Shown here one piece after another: positions 1-5,983 of a DNA stretch of 20,897 nt. The DNA is from JADKIH01 sp031427625 (GTDB lineage: Bacteria; Bacteroidota; Bacteroidia; AKYH767-A; 2013-40CM-41-45). Where the stretch lies: positions 1 to 20,897 of the forward strand of contig JANPNV010000145.1 in assembly GCA_031427625.1 (NCBI GenBank), written 5' to 3'. The notes beneath the pieces were generated by a model. The model had not been told where the DNA came from and searched no databases. It was given only the letters and a program-made list of their open reading frames with translations. The stretch's first letter is position 1; every line of letters starts with the position of its first letter. The translations under genes and the position numbers were made by a program.

Positions 1-1
1 G

Positions 2-328
2 AGTTATTATCCGGTCATTAGCAAAGAAAGCAGACAACGTATTATATTAGTAATACGAAAAACAAATCTACACCGATGGTGTAAAGACACAATCGAGGAA
101 ATAGCTGCGAAGCTAAACCCAAAATTAAGAGGGTGGATTAATTACTATGGGAAATTTGGTAAGTATGTTCTTATTCGGTTGTTTGGTAAACTTGAAGATC
201 GACTGGAAAAATTTATTATGAATAAGTATAAAATAACTTCGCTGTGGAAAGCAATTGAAATGTTAAGTAACATTAAGAATAGCCAACCGAAGTTATTTGC
301 TCATTGGAAGATTGCTTACCCAAGGTAG
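2..328 (+). CDS. Group II intron reverse transcriptase/maturase, C-terminal fragment (cut by window edge)
   Basis: An open frame runs from base 2 to TAG at 326-328 (108 residues); the start lies outside the window. It contains the maturase-specific (GIIM, domain X) signature: an L-H-R-W-C-K-D-T-I-E-E-I stretch followed by L-N-P-K-L-R-G-W-I-N-Y-Y-G and a basic C-terminus ending H-W-K-I-A-Y-P-R. In this family domain X binds the intron RNA and promotes splicing, while the missing N-terminal part carries reverse transcriptase activity for retrohoming. The frame ends 12 bases before the intron's domain V, the usual arrangement for an ORF in intron domain IV. No endonuclease (HNH) domain follows the maturase part. 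Whether the element is full length cannot be judged here. Confidence 0.9.
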   Translation, partial: SYYPVISKESRQRIILVIRKTNLHRWCKDTIEEIAAKLNPKLRGWINYYGKFGKYVLIRLFGKLEDRLEKFIMNKYKITSLWKAIEMLSNIKNSQPKLFAHWKIAYPR

Positions 329-340
329 ATTGAATAACAA

Positions 341-412
341 GAGCCGTATGAAGGGAGATCTTCACGTACGGTTCTGTGAGCGGATTAGGCTGAAATGTCT
401 TTTCCTACTCGA
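341..412 (+). ncRNA. Group II intron 3' end (domain V and domain VI)
   Basis: Bases 341-374 match the highly conserved 34-nt domain V hairpin, beginning GAGCCGTATG and ending CGTACGGTTC. It carries the AGC catalytic triad near its 5' side and the pairing GAGCCGTAYG / CGTACGGTTC. A second hairpin at about 384-410 (GATTAGG pairing with CCTACTC, with an A-rich loop side) fits domain VI, which supplies the branch-point adenosine. The intron 3' boundary is therefore near 410-420; the exact last base is uncertain. Together with the maturase fragment this shows a group II intron on the plus strand entering from the left. Confidence 0.85.
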
Positions 413-742
413 CCTTGCTACCCTAAATTTCCCTCTCATCTTTTTATAAAAATAATAAAACCAACGACGCTTCGACGACCATTTCCGCCAACTGGCGGAT
501 TGTTTTGAGCTGTGTGATATTTATCCACTTTTCAAGGCTCATCGGTTATGAATAATTTTAAAATATGATATGGAGGATAAAAAACACCAGCTGTTTTCCT
601 TATTTAGCCTTTTACATTAACAATGAGTAGAGCAAATACGAAACTCGAAACAATAGCGATCCGGCCAAGCATTCGGGGGTATTATTTTATCGGCGAACAG
701 GGTAAGGGTAGGATGAAGTACGTCGCAGGGGGATAGAAAATG
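413..742. other. Intron-flanking gap without a convincing gene
   Basis: AT-rich sequence downstream of the intron. It contains a perfect 7-bp inverted repeat (TCCGCCA / TGGCGGA, 484-499). It also contains a 37-codon open frame (ATG 623 to TAG 736) whose peptide I do not recognise; it has no clear upstream signals and may be a decayed gene remnant. Confidence 0.5.
484..499. repeat. Perfect short palindrome (REP-like hairpin)
   Basis: TCCGCCA, a 2-base loop AC, then TGGCGGA: a perfect 7-bp GC-rich stem in an AT-rich gap. It has no T-run, so it is not an obvious intrinsic terminator. It could be a dispersed REP-type repeat or a protein-binding site. Confidence 0.45.
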
Positions 743-958
743 TTAAGTTTTATCTACCACATCCACATATAACTCTTCCACTTTTTTCCTTGCCCACGGT
801 GTTTTTCGTAAAAAGGTAAGGCTTGATTTAATGCTGGGATCTTTTCTGAAGCAATTGATTGGAATAATCCTGCCGAGTTCTTCCCATCCAAAATGATCAA
901 CCAGATGCTGAACGATCGCTTCGAGGGTAATACCGTGTAAGGGGTCATTGCTTTTCAA
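743..958 (-). CDS. VF530-family (DUF2132) small protein
   Basis: The 71-residue product matches the short VF530/DUF2132 family along its whole length. Family-type blocks are N-D-P-L-H-G-I-T-L-E at residues 4-13, F-G-W-E-E-L-G at 23-29, N-C-F-R-K-D-P-S-I-K-S-S-L at 35-47 and R-K-T-P-W-A-R-K-K-V-E-E-L at 51-63. The biological role of the family is not established; a DNA-binding function has been suggested from its fold. The start used here is TTG at 958; no ATG exists in frame between it and the upstream stop, so the start is either TTG or the original ATG was lost. The gene lies just beyond a tRNA-Asp 3' remnant and its terminator and is transcribed away from them, so it may mark the edge of the ancestral chromosome. 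Confidence 0.85.
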   Translation of the reverse strand: MKSNDPLHGITLEAIVQHLVDHFGWEELGRIIPINCFRKDPSIKSSLTFLRKTPWARKKVEELYVDVVDKT

Positions 959-1030
959 TTGTTCAAAATGATTTTTGGGATGATCAGAAACAAAAATTCT
1001 ATTAGCGACTTAAAATACAATATAAAACAA

Positions 1031-1060
1031 AAAAGTCAGAGACCGAGGCTTCTGACTTTT
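1031..1060 (-). terminator. Intrinsic terminator, probably the ancestral tRNA-Asp terminator
   Basis: AAAAGTCAGA (1031-1040) pairs perfectly with TCTGACTTTT (1051-1060) across a 10-base GC-rich loop. Read on the minus strand the stem runs into a T-rich stretch (rc of about 1024-1034). It lies 20 bases beyond the tRNA-Asp 3' remnant in the transcription direction of that tRNA. This mirrors the intact tRNA and its own hairpin at 2844-2872. Confidence 0.7.
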
Positions 1061-1077
1061 GATTTTGTGACTTAAAT

Positions 1078-1096
1078 TAAGCGGCCCGGACGGGAC
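1078..1096 (-). repeat. tRNA-Asp 3'-end remnant, candidate att site
   Basis: These 19 bases equal 2881-2899 except one base (C1085 versus T2888). On the minus strand the block is the 3' strand of the T-arm plus the 3' acceptor strand and discriminator of tRNA-Asp. Similarity stops abruptly at 1097. A copy of a tRNA 3' end at the far side of a small accessory segment is the classic footprint of site-specific integration into a tRNA gene. No integrase is present between the copies. Confidence 0.7.
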
Positions 1097-1206
1097 ACAC
1101 TTTTTAATAATGTCTATCTATATAAATGATTAATATAGGTTTAGAAGATTAAAATTTATGTTTAGAATTTTATTTCTCATTACATTTTTTAAGATTCTAG
1201 CGCCGC

Positions 1207-1234
1207 CATATTATATGCTTTTGCATATAATATG
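1207..1234. promoter_or_regulatory. hip operator O1 (12-bp perfect inverted repeat)
   Basis: CATATTATATGC and GCATATAATATG flank TTTT: a perfect 12-bp inverted repeat. Its core TTATATG-N6-CATATAA (1211-1230) recurs twice more before the hip operon with centres 40 and 39 bp apart. HipB-type Xre repressors bind such palindromes as dimers and autoregulate their operon; assignment of this site to HipB is inference from position and repetition. Confidence 0.75.
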
Positions 1235-1249
1235 TAACAATTTTTGTGT

Positions 1250-1283
1250 TTTATATGTATAAGCATATAATTTGGTAAATTTG
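1250..1283 (+). promoter_or_regulatory. Putative hip promoter (Bacteroidota type)
   Basis: TAAATTTG at 1276-1283 matches the Bacteroidota -7 consensus TAnnTTTG exactly. The -33 side is weak: TTTA at 1250-1253, 22 bases upstream, against the consensus TTTG. The promoter is sandwiched between operators O2 and O3, as expected for an autorepressed toxin-antitoxin operon. The transcript would start near 1290, which favours translation from ATG 1309. Confidence 0.45.
1251..1270. promoter_or_regulatory. hip operator O2
   Basis: TTATATG (1251-1257), 6 bases, CATATAA (1264-1270). Arms and spacing are identical to the core of O1, with the centre 40 bp downstream of it. It lies just upstream of the predicted -7 element of the hip promoter. 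Confidence 0.75.
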
Positions 1284-1289
1284 TATAAA

Positions 1290-1309
1290 ATCGATGCATA
1301 AGCATATAA
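1290..1309. promoter_or_regulatory. hip operator O3 (degenerate left arm, overlaps start region)
   Basis: Right arm CATATAA (1303-1309) is perfect; the left arm keeps only its inner ATG (1294-1296). Spacer is 6 bases and the centre is 39 bp from O2. It covers the predicted transcription start and touches the preferred hipB start codon. Confidence 0.55.
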
Positions 1310-1557
1310 TGAAGACTTTATCACAATTTGTTAAAGAAAAAAGAAAAGAAGCCAAACTTACCCAGGAAGAATTTGCGGAACGAGCGGGAGTAGCGCTTAC
1401 AGTTATTAGAAAAATCGAACAGGGGAAGGAAAATCTAAATCTAGAAAAAGTAAATCGTGTATTAAAAATGTTTGGTCATTTATTAGCTCCAGTAAGCCGC
1501 AAGGAATTATCATTAAAGAGAGAACAAAGCAATGAGAAGAGCGGAAATATATTATAA
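1309..1557 (+). CDS. hipB: HipB-like Xre-family antitoxin/repressor
   Basis: An 82-residue helix-turn-helix protein from ATG 1309. An upstream in-frame ATG at 1294 would add five residues but lies inside an operator and almost on the predicted transcription start, so 1309 is preferred. The HTH_3 domain spans about residues 3-60: L-S-Q-F-V-K-E-K-R-K, then L-T-Q-E-E-F-A-E-R-A-G-V recognition region and I-E-Q-G-K-E-N-L-N-L-E-K-V. The tail is short and basic. HipB dimers bind operator palindromes and the HipS/HipT proteins, repressing their own operon. The end of this gene overlaps hipS by 26 nt, indicating tight co-translation. In HipBST systems HipB mainly provides DNA binding, while HipS is the kinase inhibitor. 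Confidence 0.88.
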   Translation: MKTLSQFVKEKRKEAKLTQEEFAERAGVALTVIRKIEQGKENLNLEKVNRVLKMFGHLLAPVSRKELSLKREQSNEKSGNIL

Positions 1558-1864
1558 GGATTCTCTTGCCGGAATACTTACTGAAACCGATGAAGGTCAA
1601 TATATATTTCAGTACAACAAAGAATATACAGCTAAAAATCCAGATCGGTTCATTACTTTTTCTATGCCTGTGACAGAACATCCTTATATCGATAATCGGT
1701 TGTTTCCGTTTTTCGAAGGTCTTATCCCTGAAGGATGGCTGCTGGATATTGCATTAAAAAATTGGAAAATAAATCCGAATGATCGTATGGGGTTATTATT
1801 AGCCTGTTGTCAAAATTGTATCGGTGCGGTAAGTGTAAAAGCAATGGCTGAAGAAAATGAATAA
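1532..1864 (+). CDS. hipS: HipS-like antitoxin (HipA N-subdomain, separate protein)
   Basis: A 110-residue protein equal to the N-terminal subdomain 1 of HipA (Couple_hipA family) encoded on its own. Family-type features are the A-G-I-L-T-E strand near residue 13, S-M-P-V at 44-47, L-F-P-F-F-E-G-L-I-P-E-G-W-L-L-D at 57-72 and the closing L-L-L-A-C-C-Q-N-C-I-G-A-V-S-V at 88-102. In E. coli O127 HipBST the equivalent protein is the antitoxin and inserts a conserved tryptophan into the kinase active site; Trp69 in P-E-G-W-L-L is the natural counterpart here (inference). It overlaps hipB by 26 nt and hipT by 8 nt, so stoichiometry is probably set by translational coupling. Confidence 0.88.
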   Translation: MRRAEIYYKDSLAGILTETDEGQYIFQYNKEYTAKNPDRFITFSMPVTEHPYIDNRLFPFFEGLIPEGWLLDIALKNWKINPNDRMGLLLACCQNCIGAVSVKAMAEENE

Positions 1865-2810
1865 ATGTTTGTATTGTTATAAAAAATTAGTGGGAAATCA
1901 TGATGGAGATTTTCATGAACAATGCAGTCTTGAGTTTTTCGGAACTAAAACAGCACCGCTGCTATTATACTCATTGAATCAGATGTCAGCGTTGGCAAAA
2001 GATGTTGTAGAGCGAAGTGTATCAGTACCTGGGGTCCAACCCAAATTATCTCTTTCATTCGTGAGTAATACTTTAGCTGATGGGAATAAGGGCAGGTTAA
2101 CCGTTGTAGGAGCATTAGGAGGAAATTACATATTTAAACCACCCTCAGAACATTTTCCGGAAATGCCCCAAAACGAAAATCTAACTATGCGGATTGCTGA
2201 AGCCTTTGGAATAAAAACAGTAAAATCAAGCTTGATCCGATTGCAATCAGGTGAGCTTTCATATATCACGAAAAGAATTGATCGAACGGACAGTGGAGAA
2301 AAAATTCACATGCTTGATATGTTTCAAATATTAGAAGCATTTGACAAATACAAAAGTTCAATGGAAAAAGTTGGCAAAGCAATAGGCCAATATTCCGATG
2401 ACACGCTATTAGATCAATTATATTTTTTTGAATTAAGTGTATTTAATTTTATTACAGGAAATAATGATATGCACTTAAAAAATTTTTCGATGATTAATTC
2501 CGGAAATAAATGGTCGTTGGCTCCGGCATATGATTTATTGAACGTGTCAATAGTAAATCCAGAAGATACTGAAGAGCTTGCATTAACGCTCGAAGGCAAA
2601 AAGAAAAAACTGGGACGTGCAAACTTTGAGCATTTGGGGAAAATTCTAAGTCTAAATGAAAAACAGATTGAAGGTGTTTTTAAACGACTGGTAAAAAACA
2701 AATCTGTTGCAATTAATTGGATTGATAATTCATTTTTATCAAATGACTTCAAAAAAAAATATAAAATCTTTTTAGAACAGAAATATCGAGAACTCTTTGG
2801 GAAAAATTAG
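1857..2810 (+). CDS. hipT: HipT-like serine/threonine kinase toxin
   Basis: A 317-residue HipA-family kinase lacking the N-subdomain, which is supplied by the gene just upstream. Visible motifs: the Gly-rich loop S-V-S-V-P-G-V-Q-P-K (residues 54-63), the nucleotide-binding lysine region Y-I-F-K-P-P (K94), the catalytic loop G-N-N-D-M-H-L-K-N-F (201-210, catalytic D204) and the metal-binding A-P-A-Y-D-L-L (D226). The S-x-S pair (S54, S56) in the loop resembles the two autophosphorylated serines of E. coli HipT. An N-terminal C-x2-C-x12-H-x2-C pattern (C4, C7, H20, C23) may bind zinc; it is common in Bacteroidota HipA relatives. Known HipT/HipA toxins phosphorylate aminoacyl-tRNA synthetases and stall translation; the target here is unknown. 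It starts inside hipS (8-nt overlap). Confidence 0.9.
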   Translation: MNKCLYCYKKLVGNHDGDFHEQCSLEFFGTKTAPLLLYSLNQMSALAKDVVERSVSVPGVQPKLSLSFVSNTLADGNKGRLTVVGALGGNYIFKPPSEHFPEMPQNENLTMRIAEAFGIKTVKSSLIRLQSGELSYITKRIDRTDSGEKIHMLDMFQILEAFDKYKSSMEKVGKAIGQYSDDTLLDQLYFFELSVFNFITGNNDMHLKNFSMINSGNKWSLAPAYDLLNVSIVNPEDTEELALTLEGKKKKLGRANFEHLGKILSLNEKQIEGVFKRLVKNKSVAINWIDNSFLSNDFKKKYKIFLEQKYRELFGKN

Positions 2811-2843
2811 GTGCATGAAGATGTCTATATCTGAAGCATAAAA

Positions 2844-2872
2844 AAGCCTTAAAGTTTTGAACTTTAAGGCTT
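2844..2872 (-). terminator. Intrinsic terminator of tRNA-Asp (possibly bidirectional)
   Basis: A perfect 13-bp stem (2844-2856 with 2860-2872) and a 3-base loop. On the minus strand it is followed by a run of T (rc of 2840-2845), so it terminates the tRNA-Asp transcript 12 bases after the tRNA 3' end. On the plus strand the T-run is weak, but it may also end the hipBST mRNA. Confidence 0.8.
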
Positions 2873-2884
2873 GAAATTTATAAG

Positions 2885-2958
2885 CGGTCCGGACGGGACT
2901 CGAACCCGCGACCCCATGCGTGACAGGCATGTATTCTAACCAGCTGAACTACCGAACC
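2885..2958 (-). tRNA. tRNA-Asp (anticodon GTC)
   Basis: A complete 74-nt cloverleaf. The acceptor strands GGTTCGG and CCGGACC pair with one G-T wobble, the discriminator is G, and CCA is not encoded. D-arm TAGTTCAGCTGGTTAGAAT, anticodon loop CTGTCAC with GTC at 2922-2924, and T-loop GTTCGAG are all present. Its 3' half is repeated at 1078-1096 and its 5' half, in decayed form, at 2995-3044. Confidence 0.97.
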
Positions 2959-2994
2959 GTATTAATTACTGTTTACTGCTTTAATTTTTTCTCC

Positions 2995-3044
2995 GGCGAC
3001 CCCAGGCTAGGCATGTATTCTAACCAGCTGAACTACCGAATCGT
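2995..3044 (-). pseudogene. Truncated tRNA-Asp pseudogene (5' half)
   Basis: Read on the minus strand from 3044 this repeats the intact tRNA-Asp: acceptor 5' strand with one change, the whole D-arm, and the start of the anticodon arm. The anticodon itself is deleted (about 4 bases lost and changed), and similarity ends after the variable loop, so the T-arm and 3' acceptor are absent. Short sequence upstream of both copies (GTATT...TTTAC) is also similar, so the duplication included some leader. It cannot encode a functional tRNA. Confidence 0.8.
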
Positions 3045-3269
3045 ATTGTTTACTTTTCCTTAAAAATGAAACAGTATTTTAAGGAGTGCAAAACTAAGAA
3101 AATTTCGCTGTAAACAAATCAATTGGTGAGAAAGAAAAGTGCTTCTAGGAGAGCCTCATTTGCACTGACTTAGCTCATAAAGAAAAAAAATGTCTGATTT
3201 TTCGGGAACTTTATTCATGTATTTTGCATCTGTTATCAGGGATATGGACGACAGCATTTCTGGACTTCC
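3045..3269. other. Leader region of the serine hydrolase gene
   Basis: No gene seen. It contains an A-rich tract near 3181 and a partial -7-like element TATTTTG at 3220-3226, 44 bases before the start codon. No clear -33 element, operator or hairpin was recognised. Confidence 0.35.
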
Positions 3270-4292
3270 ATGATTTCCCCTATTGTAAAACTTAAACCCA
3301 TTAAATCTGTGAAAAAGTCAATTCCACTCTATTACATGATGCTGCTGGCTGTTATTAGCGTTGCTGCAATTGTGTTCCTGTATTCCCGACCTCCTGTGAT
3401 CGTCGAAAATAAATGTACGGACCTTCAGATTAACATCATGAGATCCGTCGATTATAAATATACGAAGCCTCTTCTGCTTCTCGATATTTATCCTGAAGAC
3501 CCTTCTTTCTTCGGTGTTAAAACAAGCCTTCAGTCCTTTATCGAATCGGAAAAAGGGACAGGGAAACTTCAGTCAGCTTCTGTCTATGTGCGAAAGGTTA
3601 GTGGCGGTAAATGGTTTTCTGTAAACCCCGATGAACAATACAGTCCGGGTAGTGTCATGAAGGTGGCCATGCTGCTCACATACCTTCGTGAAGCGGAGTC
3701 TAATCCTTCTGTATTCGATCGTAAAATTAATTTTGTTAACCATTTCAGCGAAACGCCTGTGCAAACGATTGTCAGCAATGTGCTAAAACCTGGGAAATCG
3801 TATACGGTTCGTGAGCTGCTTGATTACATGATTATCGATTCTGATAATGATGCAACCGCTCTGTTGAACAACAATGCAAACATGAGCATTTATTTTTCCA
3901 TGCTTAAAGGATTGAAGCTGTCACGTCCAGGAATCAATCAGCCCGATTACCCTATCAATGTAACTCAATGCAGTTTCTTTTTACGAATGCTATATGCCTC
4001 AACATTTCTGTCACCCGAAATGTCAGAATATGCATTGGAACTTTTAACAAGGAGTAAATTCGATATTGGAATTACAAAAACTCTTCCCCATGAAATTGCT
4101 GTCGCTCATAAATTCGGTGAGCGAAATTCTACTGATAATATGCAACTCCATGAAACGGCCATTGTGTACTTCGAGGATTCTCCTTACTTGATTACTGTTA
4201 TGACTAAAGGAAAAGATCAGGCCGAATTGTCTCATGTACTTGAAGGTGTCAGCAGTATTGTTTTCGAATATATGAAGAATGTAAAATCTTAA
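3270..4292 (+). CDS. Membrane-anchored class A beta-lactamase-like serine hydrolase
   Basis: 340 residues: a short basic cytoplasmic N-terminus, one membrane segment at about residues 19-38, then an extracytoplasmic domain of the beta-lactamase2 (class A-related) fold. The S-x-x-K motif is S-V-M-K (S128, K131), the second motif is S-D-N (S191-N193), and H-K-F-G (280-283) stands in for K-T/S-G. No E-x-x-L-N omega-loop motif was seen, so efficient beta-lactam deacylation is doubtful. A cell-wall or peptide/ester hydrolase role is at least as likely as antibiotic resistance. The N-terminal anchor is retained rather than cleaved. It stands alone, 66 bases before the next plus-strand gene. Confidence 0.8.
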   Translation: MISPIVKLKPIKSVKKSIPLYYMMLLAVISVAAIVFLYSRPPVIVENKCTDLQINIMRSVDYKYTKPLLLLDIYPEDPSFFGVKTSLQSFIESEKGTGKLQSASVYVRKVSGGKWFSVNPDEQYSPGSVMKVAMLLTYLREAESNPSVFDRKINFVNHFSETPVQTIVSNVLKPGKSYTVRELLDYMIIDSDNDATALLNNNANMSIYFSMLKGLKLSRPGINQPDYPINVTQCSFFLRMLYASTFLSPEMSEYALELLTRSKFDIGITKTLPHEIAVAHKFGERNSTDNMQLHETAIVYFEDSPYLITVMTKGKDQAELSHVLEGVSSIVFEYMKNVKS

Positions 4293-4357
4293 AATATTTT
4301 CTGATTAATCTGATGATAGTCTCTTATCTTGTAAGCGAATTCTAAAAAAATAGTATC

Positions 4358-4990
4358 ATGAATAAATCAGCTGTCCTACTCATCGTTTATTCGACAATTT
4401 TTTCATTTTTCACTTCTGCTCAGTCGGTCGACTACAGCCTTGTCTGTGTCGATAGTGTCTGGTATGAACCGGGAACTACGGGAATCATCAATGTCAGAAT
4501 CTACAATGGCGATTCCCTTCACATGAATTATCCTTCGGTTCAGATCGTAAACCCTTCCGGCGATACGATCAGCAACGTCAATAATCTTGTTAATTTCTTC
4601 GCTCATCTCGGTGGCATATACCAGACTTATTCGGATACAATTACTATCAATGGCATCTCTGACTTCAGCGGATATAGTTTTATTATGAATGAGTCTTTCG
4701 GAAGTAGTAAAAGTGTTATTCAACTTTGTGCTACATCTGGAATTATCGATGTTAAAACTGATGCATTTATGTTTTTCCCGAATCCGGCTACGGATTATAT
4801 TACGCTTCAGAATTTACCAAATGGTCAGAATGATATTTCTATCTTTGATAGTTCCGGAAGACTCATCCTGCAAAAATACATCGATGAAAATTTTTCATAT
4901 GTCGATTTAACGGGAATAAGTGCGGGAGTTTATTTATTGAAGATTATTAATCGTAACTCAGTTATTTCGGGAACAATCATCGTACGATAG
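4358..4990 (+). CDS. Small secreted protein with T9SS type A sorting domain
   Basis: 210 residues. A signal peptide covers about residues 1-21 (M-N-K-S, hydrophobic core, cut near S-A-Q). The middle (22-130) is a beta-rich domain I do not recognise. The C-terminal ~75 residues are a type A T9SS sorting domain: F-P-N-P-A-T-D-Y-I-T-L, then S-I-F-D-S-S-G-R-L, L-T-G-I-S-A-G-V-Y-L-L-K-I and a basic end. That domain directs export across the outer membrane by the type IX machinery and is then removed. The gene converges with the methyltransferase gene, leaving 36 bases between stops. The function of the mature part is unknown. Confidence 0.8.
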   Translation: MNKSAVLLIVYSTIFSFFTSAQSVDYSLVCVDSVWYEPGTTGIINVRIYNGDSLHMNYPSVQIVNPSGDTISNVNNLVNFFAHLGGIYQTYSDTITINGISDFSGYSFIMNESFGSSKSVIQLCATSGIIDVKTDAFMFFPNPATDYITLQNLPNGQNDISIFDSSGRLILQKYIDENFSYVDLTGISAGVYLLKIINRNSVISGTIIVR

Positions 4991-5026
4991 TTGTTTTTTC
5001 TACCAGTCTGTTTCAAGACGTAAGAA

Positions 5027-5884
5027 TCAACTAATAGAAAACCAAAACGATCCTCCGTGTTGCTCTACGTTTTTTAAATTTGGATGCGACCAAAACGGCT
5101 CCAGCGTCTTACTTAATTCTTTGTCTTCGTAAACGAAAAAGGCAGGAAGAAGTACATTGTATTTCGCAGGATTGGAAAGCAGGAATGCCGCTAACATATA
5201 TTGCTCATTGTAAAAACGGTCGCACATAAACTGCGGATAATCATAGGGAAGATAGATATCATGCACATGAACGATTACACCTTTTTTCAAATAAGGTAAT
5301 ATGTCGAGGAAGAATATCATGACATCGGAATTCGAAAATAATCGATGCGAATTATCGATAAATAATATATCGTTAGCTTGAAGATTATTTAAAATAATGT
5401 CGTAGTCATCAAGATTTTCAAACGGTTTGCGAATAACCTGATCGGCAAGATGATCAATGTTTGCACGTGGAAACGGATCGATTGAAATGACCTTCGTCTT
5501 CAGATTATTTTCTTTGATCGCTTTACGAGCAACTTTCGTTGAGTTTCCTGAACCTACTTCAATGTAATAGTTCGGCTTAAATTCTGAGACCATCGAATAT
5601 AAGGAGATGATGTCAAGTCCCGGTAGATATTCATTATTCCAGCTCGGATTGTCTTCATTGGTCTCTACACTTTTTTCTTTTATCGCTGTTAATGCAGGTA
5701 GATAATTCCTGAAACTCTCCAGCCTTTGTATATACGCTGAGCGATTCGCATTGATAATGTCGTAAAGTAATTGATGTGGCTTGTCGTGACTGTAGCGCGG
5801 CCGCGGACTTACCTTGTATTCGAGATGGATCGATTGAAACTTTGGGGAGAGAAAACGATAGATTGATTTTATCTTATTTATCAT
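5027..5884 (-). CDS. Class I SAM-dependent methyltransferase
   Basis: 285 residues with a Rossmann-type methyltransferase core (Methyltransf_24-like) at about 95-215. Motif I is Y-I-E-V-G-S-G-N-S-T (107-116), the ribose-binding acidic residue is in V-I-S-I-D-P-F (D136), and later strands are D-I-L-F-I-D-N-S-H (172-180) and V-I-V-H-V-H-D-I (203-210). The long N-terminal extension and the H-V-H-D-I motif resemble methyltransferases that act on sugars or secondary metabolites, but the substrate cannot be told from sequence. No signal peptide is seen, so it is cytoplasmic. It lies 99 bases downstream of the ars operon on the same strand, close enough for read-through but with no functional link apparent. 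Confidence 0.8.
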   Translation of the reverse strand: MINKIKSIYRFLSPKFQSIHLEYKVSPRPRYSHDKPHQLLYDIINANRSAYIQRLESFRNYLPALTAIKEKSVETNEDNPSWNNEYLPGLDIISLYSMVSEFKPNYYIEVGSGNSTKVARKAIKENNLKTKVISIDPFPRANIDHLADQVIRKPFENLDDYDIILNNLQANDILFIDNSHRLFSNSDVMIFFLDILPYLKKGVIVHVHDIYLPYDYPQFMCDRFYNEQYMLAAFLLSNPAKYNVLLPAFFVYEDKELSKTLEPFWSHPNLKNVEQHGGSFWFSIS

Positions 5885-5983
5885 CCGTCAATGATAGAGA
5901 ATTTGTTTCCATTTTAAAAATAGCTTTTGTAAAACAAGTGAATTTCCATTTCTGAAGTGAACTAATTCTGGACGAAAAAATAT

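Noticed and set aside
1406..1681. 91-codon minus-strand open frame across hipB/hipS
   Set aside because: Antisense shadow of two well-supported overlapping genes.
2995..3044. Second functional tRNA-Asp
   Set aside because: Anticodon deleted and the T-arm and 3' acceptor strand missing; listed as a pseudogene instead.
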